A stretch of 64,000 bases of DNA from Aminipila sp963524205 (GTDB lineage: Bacteria > Bacillota > Clostridia > Peptostreptococcales > Anaerovoracaceae), in assembly GCA_963524205.1 (NCBI GenBank), contig CAURED010000005.1, forward strand, positions 127,357 to 191,356, given 5' to 3'. Positions 53,461 through 63,159 of this stretch are shown here, piece by piece. The position numbers and the translations under genes were made by a program. How positions within the stretch are numbered: position 1 is the stretch's first letter; every line of letters starts with the position of its first letter. The notes beneath the pieces are model-generated. The model was not told the DNA's origin, did no database searches, and saw only the letters and a program-made list of their open reading frames with translations.

Positions 53461-54891
53461 ATGAAAACGAACTATACAAGCCCTTTATCAGAACGTTATC
53501 CCAGCAAGGAGATGAAGTATATATTCTCACCAGAGATGAAGTTCCGTACATGGCGCCGCCTTTGGATTGCGCTTGCAGAAACTGAAAAAGAGTTGGGCCT
53601 GGACATTACGCAGGAACAGATTGATGAATTAAAAGCAAATGCACTTGATATAAATTATGATGTAGCAAAAGAAAGAGAAGCCGTAGTCAGACACGATGTT
53701 ATGGCCCATGTTTATGCTTATGGGCAGCAGTGTCCTAAGGCAAAGGGGATTATTCATCTGGGTGCTACTTCTTGCTATGTGGGAGATAACACAGATCTCA
53801 TCATTATGACAGAGGGGCTTAAGATTATAAAAAATAAGCTCATTAATGTATTGGCAGAACTTGCAAAGTTCGCAGATGAATATAAGGACATGCCTACATT
53901 AGGCTTTACGCACTTTCAGGCGGCACAGCCAACAACAGTTGGTAAGCGTGCAACACTTTGGATGCAGGATTTATTACTGGATTTAGAAGATTTAGAGCAT
54001 ATGATTGGTTCAATGAAGCTTCTTGGTTCAAAAGGTACAACCGGAACACAGGCAAGTTTCCTTGAATTGTTCGATGGAGATCATGAAAAGGTAAAGCAGA
54101 TAGATGGCAGGATTGCAAAAAAGATGGGATTTGAATCATGCTATCCTGTTTCAGGCCAGACTTACAGCCGTAAGGTGGATAGCCGAGTGGTAAATGTACT
54201 GAGTGGGATTGCACAAAGTGCACACAAATTCTCAAATGATATAAGATTATTACAGCACCTGAAAGAAATTGAAGAGCCCTTTGAAAAGAGTCAGATTGGT
54301 TCCTCAGCTATGGCATATAAAAGAAATCCCATGAGAAGTGAAAGAATTGCTTCCTTAGCAAACTATGTAATTGCAGATGCAAACAACCCTGCTATTACAG
54401 CGGCAACTCAATGGTTTGAAAGAACACTTGATGATTCCGCAAACAAAAGAATAAGCATTCCAGAAGCATTTTTAGCTGTAGACGGAATACTGGAACTTTA
54501 CTTAAACATTACCGACGGACTAGTAGTTTATCCGAAGGTTATTCATGCTAGGTTAATGCAGGAATTACCTTTTATGGCCACTGAAAATATCTTAATGGAT
54601 GCAGTAAAGGCCGGTGGAGATAGACAAGAGCTTCATGAAAGAATTAGAGAACATTCTATGGAGGCCGGAAAGATGGTTAAGGTTGAAGGTAAAGAAAACG
54701 ACTTACTAGAGCGAATAGCAGCAGACCCTGCATTTAATATGACAATAGAACAGCTTCAAAGCATTATGGATCCTGCAAATTTTGTTGGAAGAGCAGTGCA
54801 GCAGACGGCTGAATTTATTGTAGAAATAATTAAACCAATTCTTGATAAGAATAAGGATGTATTAGGAATTACAGGGGAAGTAACTGTTTAG
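53461..54891 (+). CDS. purB: Adenylosuccinate lyase
   Basis: The 476-residue enzyme of the fumarase/aspartase superfamily cleaves adenylosuccinate to AMP and SAICAR to AICAR, releasing fumarate. Signature SSAMAYKRNPMRSERI (flexible catalytic loop with Ser) and the histidine regions VRHDVMAHVYAYG and GFTHFQAAQPTTVGKR are intact. It lies one gene upstream of purA, so the two steps from IMP to AMP are side by side, though separated by a terminator. Confidence 0.96.
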   Translation: MKTNYTSPLSERYPSKEMKYIFSPEMKFRTWRRLWIALAETEKELGLDITQEQIDELKANALDINYDVAKEREAVVRHDVMAHVYAYGQQCPKAKGIIHLGATSCYVGDNTDLIIMTEGLKIIKNKLINVLAELAKFADEYKDMPTLGFTHFQAAQPTTVGKRATLWMQDLLLDLEDLEHMIGSMKLLGSKGTTGTQASFLELFDGDHEKVKQIDGRIAKKMGFESCYPVSGQTYSRKVDSRVVNVLSGIAQSAHKFSNDIRLLQHLKEIEEPFEKSQIGSSAMAYKRNPMRSERIASLANYVIADANNPAITAATQWFERTLDDSANKRISIPEAFLAVDGILELYLNITDGLVVYPKVIHARLMQELPFMATENILMDAVKAGGDRQELHERIREHSMEAGKMVKVEGKENDLLERIAADPAFNMTIEQLQSIMDPANFVGRAVQQTAEFIVEIIKPILDKNKDVLGITGEVTV

Positions 54892-54925
54892 TGTTTAGGC
54901 ATTTAATTACTTAAGACACATGCCA

Positions 54926-54979
54926 GAGGTCGATTTAATCTGGTGAATATATTTTTCCCAGTTAAATCGGCTTTTTTAA
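54926..54979 (+). terminator. Terminator of purB
   Basis: CGATTTAA.CTGG pairs with CCAG.TTAAATCG around an AT-rich loop, followed by T6. Confidence 0.75.
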
Positions 54980-55019
54980 TTGATATATTTGATAATGAAA
55001 GAAAGAAGAAGGTGTTTTT

Positions 55020-56297
55020 ATGGTAAAAGCAATAGTAGGCGCTAATTGGGGCGATGAAGGTAAAGGTAAGATTACAGATATGCTTGCTAAGGAATGTGAT
55101 ATAATTGTCAGATTCCAGGGTGGAAGCAATGCAGGACATACAATTGTAAATGATTATGGAAAATTTGCATTACATTTATTACCATCTGGCGTATTTTATA
55201 ATCATACTACTAGTGTTATTGGTAATGGAGTAGCATTAAACATTCCATACCTTGTAAAAGAAATTAATTCTTTAGTAGAACAAGGAGTTCCAAAGCCTAA
55301 AGTTTTAGTCTCAGACAGAGCGCAGATTTTAATGCCATACCATATTTTATTTGACGAATATGAAGAAGAGAGACTTGGCGGTAAGTCTTTTGGCTCGACA
55401 AAGTCAGGTATTGCACCTTGTTATTCCGATAAATATGCAAAGATAGGGTTTCAGGTAAATGAACTTTTTGATGAAAAAACATTGAGAGAAAAGATTGACA
55501 ATGTATGCGAACAGAAGAACATTATCCTGGAACATTTATATCATAAACCGGCGATTGATAAAGAAGAACTTTACAAAACTATGGTTGAATACAGAGAAAT
55601 GGTTAGACCTTATGTATGTAATGTTTCTGCTTACCTTTACAATGCTATCAAAGAAGGAAAGACAGTACTTCTTGAAGGCCAGCTGGGTGCGCTTAAGGAT
55701 ACTGACCATGGTATCTATCCAATGGTTACATCTTCGTCAACCCTAGCTGCATTTGGAGCTATTGGAGCAGGTATTGCACCTTATGAGATCAAGGAAATTA
55801 TTACTGTAGTTAAAGCTTATTCCAGTGCAGTTGGTGCTGGAGCGTTTGTAAGTGAATTATTCGGTGATGAAGCTGAAGAACTTAGAAAGCGTGGCGGCGA
55901 TGGCGGCGAATATGGTGCAACTACTGGAAGACCAAGACGTGTAGGCTGGTTTGATGCTGTGGCTACAAAGTACGGATGCCGCATTCAGGGGGCTACAGAA
56001 GTTGCACTTACTGTATTGGACCCACTGGGATATTTAGATGAAATCCCTATGTGTGTAGGATACGAAATTGATGGGGAGATTACAACAGATTTCCCTAATA
56101 CAACACAGCTTTACAAGGCAAAGCCAGTATTAAAGACGCTACCTGGTTGGAAGTGCGACATTAGAGGCATAAAAGATTTCGATAAGCTTCCTAAAGAATG
56201 CCAGAACTATGTCATTGAAATTGAGAAAGAAATCGGAGTACCTATCACAATGGTTTCAAACGGACCAGGAAGAGATGATATTATCCTAAGAAAATAA
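55020..56297 (+). CDS. purA: Adenylosuccinate synthase
   Basis: The 425-residue enzyme joins IMP and aspartate with GTP. The P-loop-like GANWGDEGKGKITD, the second loop GGSNAGHTI with catalytic His, the GTKSGIAPCYSDK stretch and TGRPRRVGWFDA are all present. GAAGAAGG lies ahead of the ATG. It is followed by its own terminator. Confidence 0.96.
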   Translation: MVKAIVGANWGDEGKGKITDMLAKECDIIVRFQGGSNAGHTIVNDYGKFALHLLPSGVFYNHTTSVIGNGVALNIPYLVKEINSLVEQGVPKPKVLVSDRAQILMPYHILFDEYEEERLGGKSFGSTKSGIAPCYSDKYAKIGFQVNELFDEKTLREKIDNVCEQKNIILEHLYHKPAIDKEELYKTMVEYREMVRPYVCNVSAYLYNAIKEGKTVLLEGQLGALKDTDHGIYPMVTSSSTLAAFGAIGAGIAPYEIKEIITVVKAYSSAVGAGAFVSELFGDEAEELRKRGGDGGEYGATTGRPRRVGWFDAVATKYGCRIQGATEVALTVLDPLGYLDEIPMCVGYEIDGEITTDFPNTTQLYKAKPVLKTLPGWKCDIRGIKDFDKLPKECQNYVIEIEKEIGVPITMVSNGPGRDDIILRK

Positions 56298-56331
56298 CAC
56301 AAGCTAGAAGATAAGGAAATAAGAAGATTTG

Positions 56332-56367
56332 TGGTAGCTTTTTTTGCAAAAGCTACCATATTTTTTT
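56332..56367 (+). terminator. Terminator of purA
   Basis: TGGTAGCTTTT pairs perfectly with AAAAGCTACCA around a 5-nt loop and is followed by T7. Confidence 0.88.
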
Positions 56368-56555
56368 GCAAATTATAGAACTTCAATAGAGTGAAACCAG
56401 CAGGATGCCGTTGGATATTTCTGTAGTTGAAGATTTTGTGGCAAGCATTGCGCAAAGGAAACTAAAAATGACACAGGCATATTGGTGTTCATTATAATTG
56501 CATATATAATTTTGAGTATTAAGGAAAGAATAACCTTGAAAGGAAGGTGAATTCT

Positions 56556-56762
56556 TTGAAAGAACTAGATAATTTATGGGAGACATCTAATATGGAAAAC
56601 TCTAGAAATTTTAAACCAGAAGGACAAGACCTTTGGTTTGGTAATGAAAAATATGCGGAGGAATTAGTTAAAAAAGGGAATGTTCCGCCTGGAAGTATTG
56701 AGCACCAGAATCTAGGGCATAATTCCAAAAAAGAAGGACTTGGACCTAATACGAAACGTTAA
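56556..56762 (+). CDS. Small hydrophilic protein, unrecognised
   Basis: The protein has 68 residues from the TTG at 56556, 8 nt after AAGGAAGG; a GTG at 56547 overlaps that site and is less likely. The sequence is highly polar, with Asn, Lys, Glu and Gly (NENSRNFKPEG-like, then PPGSIEHQNLGHNSKK), no membrane helix and no cysteine. It resembles small sporulation or stress proteins in composition only. A terminator follows directly, so it is a self-contained gene. Confidence 0.6.
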   Translation: MKELDNLWETSNMENSRNFKPEGQDLWFGNEKYAEELVKKGNVPPGSIEHQNLGHNSKKEGLGPNTKR

Positions 56763-56768
56763 ATTAAA

Positions 56769-56812
56769 GCTGACCTTTAAAGATGAGAAATCATCAGAAG
56801 GTCAGTTTTATT
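56769..56812 (+). terminator. Terminator after the small hydrophilic gene
   Basis: GCTGACCTT pairs with AAGGTCAGT around an 18-nt loop and is followed by TTTATTATTTTG. Confidence 0.75.
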
Positions 56813-57054
56813 ATTTTGGGCAAATAGATACAATTCAAAAAACAAAGCAGCAAAGACGACTCTGGCTTACTGCTATGATACCAGGGGCGTGCAGATTAGG
56901 GTCATTTTATACCAGTAAATGACACTTGAAAAAACACAAGGGAAATTCACCTTGTGTGTTTTTTCGTCATTATTAGGAACAAAGTATTGACTTTTCCGTC
57001 TAATCAAAATATGGTAAATGTGGGAACATAAAGAAGTCGTAAAAAAGGAGGTTT
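56813..57054 (+). other. Intergenic stretch with two hairpins and a terminator, no gene
   Basis: A GTCATTT/AAATGAC hairpin (56898-56924) is followed by a strong terminator AACACAAGG/CCTTGTGTT at 56933-56960 ending in T6. Because a terminator already lies at 56769, this second one suggests a short independent RNA from within 56815-56930, but no promoter is evident. Nothing else is seen before the lipoprotein gene. Confidence 0.4.
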
Positions 57055-57063
57055 TTGGGAAGT

Positions 57064-59132
57064 ATGAGCAAAAGAAAAATCAGGATTGTCAGTAGCATTT
57101 TGATGGTTATCTTATTGGCCACAAGCTTTAGTGGCTGTCAATCATCTTCAAAGAGTAAGGAGGATCAAAACAATGAGATTTTGACTCCATCAACAGCTTT
57201 TGCGTCTTATAAGGAGATACCGGTAACTGTGAATCCTTCCGTAAAGGCATATCAGATATCAGGGGACTTGAATAATGTTACAAATAAGGATCGTTTTGCA
57301 TTTTCAGCAGAAGCTAACAAACTCCTGGCTAAAAATGGATTTGTGGTGATTCCATATCCAATGCAGGAGTTTTTCATTAGTTATGAGATGAATCGCTATG
57401 ATAATATGCCTAACTTTGTGACAACGGATGCTATGCTACATAATTATCATTTATATTTTAGTTATTTATTAAGGACGATGGAAAAGGATAGTTTGCGTAG
57501 TGAACTGGATTCTCTCACAAAGTCAATGCTGGCAAAAAGTCAGAAACAATATGAATCATTGAAGAAAACAGAATGGGAAAATGCAGCAAAACGAAACGTG
57601 GCTTTTTTCGCTGTGGCGGGTAAACTCCTTGACCCCAAGTCTGATATTCCTTCTTATGTCAATAAGGAGGTAAAAGAGGAATTACAGCTGATTGGTGATT
57701 ATCAGGAAACTTTTACGCCATCACCGGTCATAAACATTGGCAATTCGGATGCAGCGTTAACTGAAACTTTTAAAGAAGATTACACTCAGTATATACCACG
57801 GGGACATTATACGAAGTCTGATGAGCTAAAAACATATTTCCAGACGATGATGTGGTATGGGCGAATGAATTTCCGTGCTTCCAGTGTGGATGAAACGAAA
57901 TCTGCGGTACTGATCACGCTGCTTTTCGATCAGAAAGATTATAAACATTGGGATAATATTTACGGGCCTACAAATTTCTTTGTAGGAAAAAGTGACGACT
58001 TAGGCATTAATCAGTATTATCCGCTATTAAAAAAGGTTTATGGTGACATCCCTTCTTTGGATGTATTAACTAAAAACACAAAGAACTGGGAAAGTATGCT
58101 TGCTGGAATTAAAAAGCTTAATCCGCCTGACATAAACTCTATGCCTATCTTTGATAAAAACATACAGCCTGATAGAGAAAAAGTAATCAAAGGCTTTCGG
58201 TTTATGGGCCAGCGTTTTACTTTAGATGCTTCTGTATTTCAACATTTAGTGTACCGTGAGGTAGATAAAAACAGTAAGGGGCAGCTCCGCATGCTTCCAA
58301 AAGGCTTGGATATTCCAGCAGCCATGGGTTCACAGGAAGCTTACGATTTACTAAAGGATATGGGAGAAACATCTTATAAAAATTATCCTGAAAATATGAA
58401 AAAAATTCAGGAGCATATGACTTCTACAGATGTAAAGGATCAGACCCAAACTCTTTATGGTGCATGGCTGTATATGCTTTCACCTCTCACAGAGCCAAAG
58501 GGTGAAGGTTATCCTGCTTTTATGCAGAAATGGGCGGTGGTGAAGAAGAGCAGGATGATAGAGGTTATGTAGAGCCAAATCCAGAGGTGTACGGAAGGCT
58601 GGCAGCTCTCACCAGAATGACCATTGACGGACTAGAGAGTAGAAAGTTACTGAATAAAACTACCAGTGCTTCATTAAAAGAGTTAGAAGAATTGGCTGTC
58701 CAGCTGAAAACTATTTCAGTAAAAGAGCTGGCAGAAAAACCTCTGAGTGATAAGGAATATGAACTGATTCGCAGCTTTGGGGGGCAGCTGGAACATTTTT
58801 GGCTTGAAGCCCTGAAAGATGAGGGAGTAGATACTCCATCGGCTGTTTCAAACAATCCGGCAGCATTGGTTACGGATGTAGCAACAGACCCAAGTGGGCA
58901 GGTTTTGGAAGAAGGAACTGGAAATATCAATGATATTTATGCAGTTGTACCAGTTGAAGGGTCCCTTCGTATTGCTAAGGGTGCAGTTTATTCCTATTAT
59001 GAGTTCTCATGGCCATCAACGGATCGTCTTACAGATGAAAAGTGGCAGGACATGTTAAAGAATGAAAAAATTCCGGCTCCTCCGGCATGGACAAAAATCT
59101 ATACGGCACCTAAAGGGTCCTCACAGTGGTAA
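57064..59132 (+). pseudogene. DUF3160 lipoprotein gene broken by an internal deletion and frameshift
   Basis: The first part (57064-58572) has a lipoprotein signal (hydrophobic IVSSILMVILLATS, lipobox FSGC) and a long DUF3160 domain (FVVIPYPMQEFFISYEMNRY, FVTTDAMLHNYHLYFSYLL). It runs out of frame after YPAFMQKWAV. The second part is in the +2 frame from about 58532 (GGGEEEQDDRGYVEPNPEVY onward to 59132) and continues the same domain. Intact relatives carry a segment between these points, so roughly 40 or more codons seem lost with the frame. The ATG at 57064 has AAGGAGG 12 nt upstream; a TTG at 57055 is the alternative. It is probably non-functional as a full protein. Confidence 0.75.
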
Positions 59133-59746
59133 AAACAAGATGCAGACCAGGGGCAGCCGTGGCGTTGACGCTGTTCCTGCTCTTGGTGGCAGCTATATTT
59201 TATGCTGTACCGCTGGACTATGGGACTCAGTTTAGAATGAAAGGCGATATAAATGAAAATGGCATAACAGAGGAATATGAGTTGACCAATTCTGTTCTTA
59301 CCATCAAGGAGGGCAGTAAGCTTCTATGGACATCCCCTGAAGGTTACCAGATTGATAGTTTTGCCCTGGGAGATGTAGATAATGACGGAAAGGTTAACCT
59401 AGTTATCAGTCTATGGAAAAAAGGCAGTTTTGGTGATGTTCAGCCCTTTTGGCATAAAGGACAAAATAAGGATTATAAAAATCATTTGTTTGTGTATAAG
59501 CTGGAAGGAGAAACATTGAAGCGCGCTTGGTGCTCATCTAATCTGGATAATCCCATTCTTTCTTTTACTATTCAAGATGTGGATGCTGACGGAAAAGCGG
59601 AACTAGTAGTAAAAGAAGGGCAATATAAAAAAATAGCCAAAGAGAAGTATGCTCTTGATCGTGATGGGCCTGTACAAACTACGGTTTGGAAGTGGGATGA
59701 ATGGGGATTTTGTTTAGCTGATTCTTTAACAACTAGTGACAGATAA
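59126..59746 (+). CDS. Membrane-anchored protein with FG-GAP/VCBS-like repeats
   Basis: The 206-residue protein starts at GTG (59126), overlapping the end of the DUF3160 gene by 7 bases. Residues 10-30 form a membrane anchor (ALTLFLLLVAAIFYAVPL). The remainder has two calcium-binding-like DxDxDG loops of the integrin-alpha FG-GAP type (GDVDNDGKVNLVIS and QDVDADGKAELVV) in beta-propeller-like repeats. It is likely a partner of the DUF3160 protein on the cell surface; role unknown. Confidence 0.75.
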   Translation: MVKTRCRPGAAVALTLFLLLVAAIFYAVPLDYGTQFRMKGDINENGITEEYELTNSVLTIKEGSKLLWTSPEGYQIDSFALGDVDNDGKVNLVISLWKKGSFGDVQPFWHKGQNKDYKNHLFVYKLEGETLKRAWCSSNLDNPILSFTIQDVDADGKAELVVKEGQYKKIAKEKYALDRDGPVQTTVWKWDEWGFCLADSLTTSDR

Positions 59747-59773
59747 AAACGCAAGGGTTTAATCTTGCGTTTT
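59746..59773. terminator. Bidirectional terminator
   Basis: AAAACGCAAG pairs perfectly with CTTGCGTTTT around an 8-nt loop. It ends the FG-GAP gene (plus) and tRNA-Ala (minus). Confidence 0.82.
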
Positions 59774-59778
59774 ATATT

Positions 59779-59854
59779 TGGTGGAGAATAGGGGGTTCGA
59801 ACCCCTGACCTTTTGACTGCCAGTCAAACGCGCTCCCAGCTGCGCTAATCCCCC
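59779..59854 (-). tRNA. tRNA-Ala (anticodon GGC)
   Basis: This is a full cloverleaf of 76 nt on the minus strand with encoded CCA. The anticodon loop CTGGCAG between TTTGA and TCAAA gives GGC. The acceptor pair G3:U70, the identity element for alanyl-tRNA synthetase, is present. The T-arm is GGGGTTCGAACCCC. Confidence 0.96.
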
Positions 59855-59871
59855 AAAGGATATTAAATTAT

Positions 59872-59914
59872 AAAAAAGCTATCTCGGTATGATTATGAAT
59901 CGCCCTGAGATAGC
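59872..59914 (-). terminator. Terminator after tRNA-Arg
   Basis: On the minus strand, GCTATCTC pairs with GAGATAGC and is followed by T6. It isolates tRNA-Arg from tRNA-Ala, which must have its own promoter. Confidence 0.75.
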
Positions 59915-59921
59915 CGTTTAT

Positions 59922-59996
59922 TGGTATCCCCGGTGGGAATCGAACCCACAATTAAGCTTTAGGAGAGCTTTGGTATATCCATTTACCTACGGAGAC
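59922..59996 (-). tRNA. tRNA-Arg (anticodon CCT)
   Basis: This is a 75-nt cloverleaf with encoded CCA. The anticodon loop CTCCTAA between AAGCT and AGCTT gives CCT, reading AGG. The acceptor stem begins with a G:U pair at 1:72. Confidence 0.95.
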
Positions 59997-60015
59997 ATAT
60001 TATGTTAGCTTTTAT

Positions 60016-60044
60016 ATATTAGCATATTTATTTACTACTTTCAA
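60016..60044 (-). promoter_or_regulatory. Promoter of tRNA-Arg
   Basis: On the minus strand, TTGAAA (60044-60039), a 17-nt spacer and TAATAT (60021-60016). Confidence 0.6.
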
Positions 60045-60120
60045 GGGGTTACTTGAAACACATTAATAGGAGTGATATGATATATCAATAGAATGATGAT
60101 AACGGAAGGATGGAGGAAGA

Positions 60121-60666
60121 ATGAAAAAGAATGTACTTGTCATAACGGGAAGCCCAAGAGCAGGAGGAAATAGTGATTTGCTTGCAGATGCATTTATTGA
60201 AGGGGCGAAGTCTGCTGGGCATATTGTAACAAAGTGGAAAGCGGCTGAGAAGAACATTGGTGGATGCCGCGCTTGTGAAACATGTTTTAGCACAGGAAAA
60301 GCCTGCAGTTTTGATGATGATTTTAACGAACTGGCACCTTTGCTTGCCAAGGCCGATGTGCTGGTATTAGCCACGCCAGTTTACTGGTTTAGTTATCCAG
60401 CTCAGATAAAAGCAGCAATTGATAAAATGTATTCTTTTTACATAGGACAAAGACCTTTAAATATAAAAGAATCTTTATTACTAACTTGTGCAGAAATGGA
60501 GGATATGTCAGTATTTGATGGTGTTAAATCCACATATGAGCATATTATTAATTTTCTACAATGGTCCGATAGGGGTTGTCTTGCGGTACCCGCTGTCCAG
60601 AAGGTTGGGGATGTAATAGCAACTACTGCACTACATAAAGCCAGAGCGTTAGGTAATGAGTTATAA
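60121..60666 (+). CDS. Flavodoxin-family NAD(P)H-dependent oxidoreductase
   Basis: The 181-residue protein starts LVITGSPRAGGNSDLLADAFIEG, the FMN phosphate loop of NADPH-dependent FMN reductases, and has GGCRACETCFSTGKACSFDDD with cysteines typical of the iron-sulfur-flavoprotein-like branch (only part of that cluster set). The ATPVYWFSYPAQIKAAIDKMY stretch binds the flavin ring. GGAGGA lies upstream. Electron donor and acceptor are not known. Confidence 0.88.
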   Translation: MKKNVLVITGSPRAGGNSDLLADAFIEGAKSAGHIVTKWKAAEKNIGGCRACETCFSTGKACSFDDDFNELAPLLAKADVLVLATPVYWFSYPAQIKAAIDKMYSFYIGQRPLNIKESLLLTCAEMEDMSVFDGVKSTYEHIINFLQWSDRGCLAVPAVQKVGDVIATTALHKARALGNEL

Positions 60667-60677
60667 ATTCAAGATAT

Positions 60678-60719
60678 AAAAAAAGCCCTGAATTATTTAA
60701 TAAAGATTCAGGGCTTTTT
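60678..60719. terminator. Bidirectional terminator
   Basis: AAAAAGCCCTGAAT pairs with ATTCAGGGCTTTTT around a loop, with A and T runs at both ends. It lies between convergent genes. Confidence 0.88.
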
Positions 60720-60722
60720 ATG

Positions 60723-61838
60723 TTATACCAGATGGTCATTCAGGCCATAATAGGCAAGGAGTAAATCTACCATTCGTCCATAACTTTTTACACCACCTGC
60801 CTGAGCGTTGGCTTTTAAGTAAGAGTCATTGGCCGCTGTTGAGATACGGGAAACTGCTCCTTGATGATTTTGCCAATAAATTTGATTTTTAATTAAATCG
60901 GACAAAGCTTCTTTTGGTACCTGCGCTAATATGCTTTTGTATTCTTCTTCAGTACTGTCCTTACATAGTGCGTTTAAAGCAAAATTCAGAGCATTCATGG
61001 CACCACTGTAACGCAACTCGGTTGATTCAGAATTTGAACAAGCTAAGTAAGCAATAAATCCAGCATCATCTTCACGAATATATCCTCGCAGATGAGCAAG
61101 TTCATGACAGATTGTATAAGGCTTTACGTAATTTACAACATCATCATTGTAGTTTGCTTCAATTGTATAAGGTGAAAATAGCCCAGTTAAGTTTATATCT
61201 GACATCCACGATGACATAATAACAGGTTTAGGGGTAGGATAATACCCTTTAAGAGAAGGATATTCTTTGCCTAAGCTAATCATAGCTTGTTTTGTCTGAT
61301 TCTGTAATGCTGCAGTATCCATTTCATCTGAAAATCCATCAAGGCTTACAGTATAAGATATATCGTCTATAAGCAATAAGCAAAGATTAACTAAATCCTC
61401 ATGGGAAGAGGGGGTTACAATCATGCCCATATCCTTAGAGATACCATCCCGAGAATAGTTCATACTACATGATAAAGTAATCATTAAAAAAAGAGTACTA
61501 CCAAAGCATAGTGTAAGGACCATGATTCTGGGTATATGTAATAATAACTTATACCGGCTGCTCTTAGCAAAAAGACTGTGTAGAGTAATTGATAAAATTA
61601 ATATTGCACACACGGTTAATAAATATATACAGATTTCCAAAAATGAAAATGGGAAAATTGAAAAAAAACGTCCAAAAGTATTTGGAAGTAGGGGAAATAT
61701 ATAAGCTGAATATAATTGACCTAAATAAGGTGATTTACGGACAAGAAATATTAAAGCGGTACATAAGACAGGAGTCAGGCCCGCATAAAGTAAAAAATAT
61801 TTATAATTTTTAATAAATGAAATAGTCTTTATATACAT
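60723..61838 (-). CDS. DUF3810-type membrane zinc-peptidase-like protein
   Basis: The protein has 371 residues from the ATG at 61838, which has GGGGGAG 6 nt upstream; a longer frame to 61919 has no site. Three membrane helices lie in residues 10-125. The extracellular domain has a gluzincin-like site HELAH in TICHELAHLRGYIREDDAGF, with a second acidic segment following. The family is DUF3810; its substrate is unknown. It is transcribed alone. Confidence 0.82.
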   Translation of the reverse strand: MYIKTISFIKNYKYFLLYAGLTPVLCTALIFLVRKSPYLGQLYSAYIFPLLPNTFGRFFSIFPFSFLEICIYLLTVCAILILSITLHSLFAKSSRYKLLLHIPRIMVLTLCFGSTLFLMITLSCSMNYSRDGISKDMGMIVTPSSHEDLVNLCLLLIDDISYTVSLDGFSDEMDTAALQNQTKQAMISLGKEYPSLKGYYPTPKPVIMSSWMSDINLTGLFSPYTIEANYNDDVVNYVKPYTICHELAHLRGYIREDDAGFIAYLACSNSESTELRYSGAMNALNFALNALCKDSTEEEYKSILAQVPKEALSDLIKNQIYWQNHQGAVSRISTAANDSYLKANAQAGGVKSYGRMVDLLLAYYGLNDHLV

Positions 61839-62005
61839 ATTAAGCTCCCCCTTAAGTTGATTAAACAAGTTTAATTTAATTATACAGTAAAAAGTATAAT
61901 TGTACGATAAAATAAACAAAATTTAATCATGTAAATTATTGGACATTTTTAAGGATTAAAATGGTATAATAAGAAATGATGAAGTGACAGGAGGAAGAAG
62001 ACTTA

Positions 62006-63088
62006 ATGAGCCGTTTTTTTAGTAATAAGTATAATAATTTAAAACCGTATACGCCAGAGGAGCAAATACAGCAGAAAAAGACTATAGTATTAAATACTAA
62101 TGAGAGCCCATACCCAGCAAGTTCTTTTGTTTATAGGTCTATTGATCAGTTTGAGGTAGATAATTTAAGAAAGTATTCTGATTCAGAGGCTAACAAGCTG
62201 GTTAAGGCTATAGCAGAAAATTTTGGTGTAAATGAAAACCAAGTGGCTGTTGGTAACGGCTCGGATGAAATTCTCGCATTTTCATTTATGGCATTCCAAA
62301 ACCAGGATAAAAAATTTTATTTTCCTAAAGTTAGCTATGAACTTTATTCTGTTTATTCAGATGTTTTTGGAGTAAATAAAATCGAAATACCGCTAGCAGA
62401 AGATTTAAGCATAAATCCAGAAGATTATTTTAATTTAGATGGGACGATTGTCATAGCTAATCCGAATACACCAACAGGTATTGCACTGACTGCCATTGAA
62501 GTTGAGGAGATTGTCAGAACAAATAGAAACAATTTAGTAATTATTGATGAGGCTTATGTAGATTTTGGTGCAGAAAGTTGTGTTCCATTAGTGGAAAAGT
62601 TTGATAACTTATTGATTATACAGACTTTTTCAAAATCAAGAAATCTAGCAGGTGCAAGAGTTGGATTTGCTATTGCAAATGCTGAAATAATAGCGGACTT
62701 AAATAGAATCAAATTTTCGTTTCATTCTCACAATATAAATAGACTGTCCATTATTGCAGGGACTGCAACGATGAAGGATAAGGATTATTTGAAAAAATGT
62801 GTTAATGAAATAAAAAAAACAAGAGAAAGGTTTAGCAAAGGAATGGAAGCGCTAGGGTTCATTGTGTTGGAGTCTAAGGCAAATTTTGTATTTATCAGAA
62901 ATAATGTCTTAAAAGGTCAAGAGTATTTTAATGCTTTGCGGGATAAAAATATATTGGTAAGACATTATAATAATCCTGAAATAATGGATTATGTGAGAGT
63001 TACTATTGGTACGCCAGAGCAAATGGAGACTTTCATTAAAGCAACAAAAGATATTTTAGGCATTGAAGAGCCTAATGAACATTCATGA
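62006..63088 (+). CDS. hisC: Histidinol-phosphate aminotransferase-like protein
   Basis: The 360-residue fold-type I PLP enzyme is of HisC length. The PLP lysine is in IQTFSKSRNLAGARVGFAIA, the NPNTPTG motif binds the cofactor, and NESPYPAS is the substrate segment. GGAGGA precedes the ATG. No other his biosynthesis gene is adjacent, so it may act in histidine synthesis elsewhere or as an aromatic/histidinol-phosphate aminotransferase. A TATAAT lies at 61964-61969. Confidence 0.88.
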   Translation: MSRFFSNKYNNLKPYTPEEQIQQKKTIVLNTNESPYPASSFVYRSIDQFEVDNLRKYSDSEANKLVKAIAENFGVNENQVAVGNGSDEILAFSFMAFQNQDKKFYFPKVSYELYSVYSDVFGVNKIEIPLAEDLSINPEDYFNLDGTIVIANPNTPTGIALTAIEVEEIVRTNRNNLVIIDEAYVDFGAESCVPLVEKFDNLLIIQTFSKSRNLAGARVGFAIANAEIIADLNRIKFSFHSHNINRLSIIAGTATMKDKDYLKKCVNEIKKTRERFSKGMEALGFIVLESKANFVFIRNNVLKGQEYFNALRDKNILVRHYNNPEIMDYVRVTIGTPEQMETFIKATKDILGIEEPNEHS

Positions 63089-63115
63089 TAACGATTTAAA
63101 TTCAATAAGTAAGAA

Positions 63116-63152
63116 AAAATGGACTGTCACAGAACAGTCCATTTGCTTTTTA
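63116..63152 (+). terminator. Terminator of hisC
   Basis: AAATGGACTGT pairs perfectly with ACAGTCCATTT around a 6-nt loop, followed by GCTTTTT. Confidence 0.85.
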
Positions 63153-63159
63153 AACTAGA

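Noticed and set aside
56740..56922. Open frame of 60 codons after the small hydrophilic gene
   Set aside because: It begins inside the preceding gene in another frame, runs through a terminator hairpin and has no ribosome site.
56864..56925. Third copy of the structured element of the alr leader
   Set aside because: It shares only GATAC and GGCGTGCAG; the outer stem cannot form and the GTCTCATAC core is missing.
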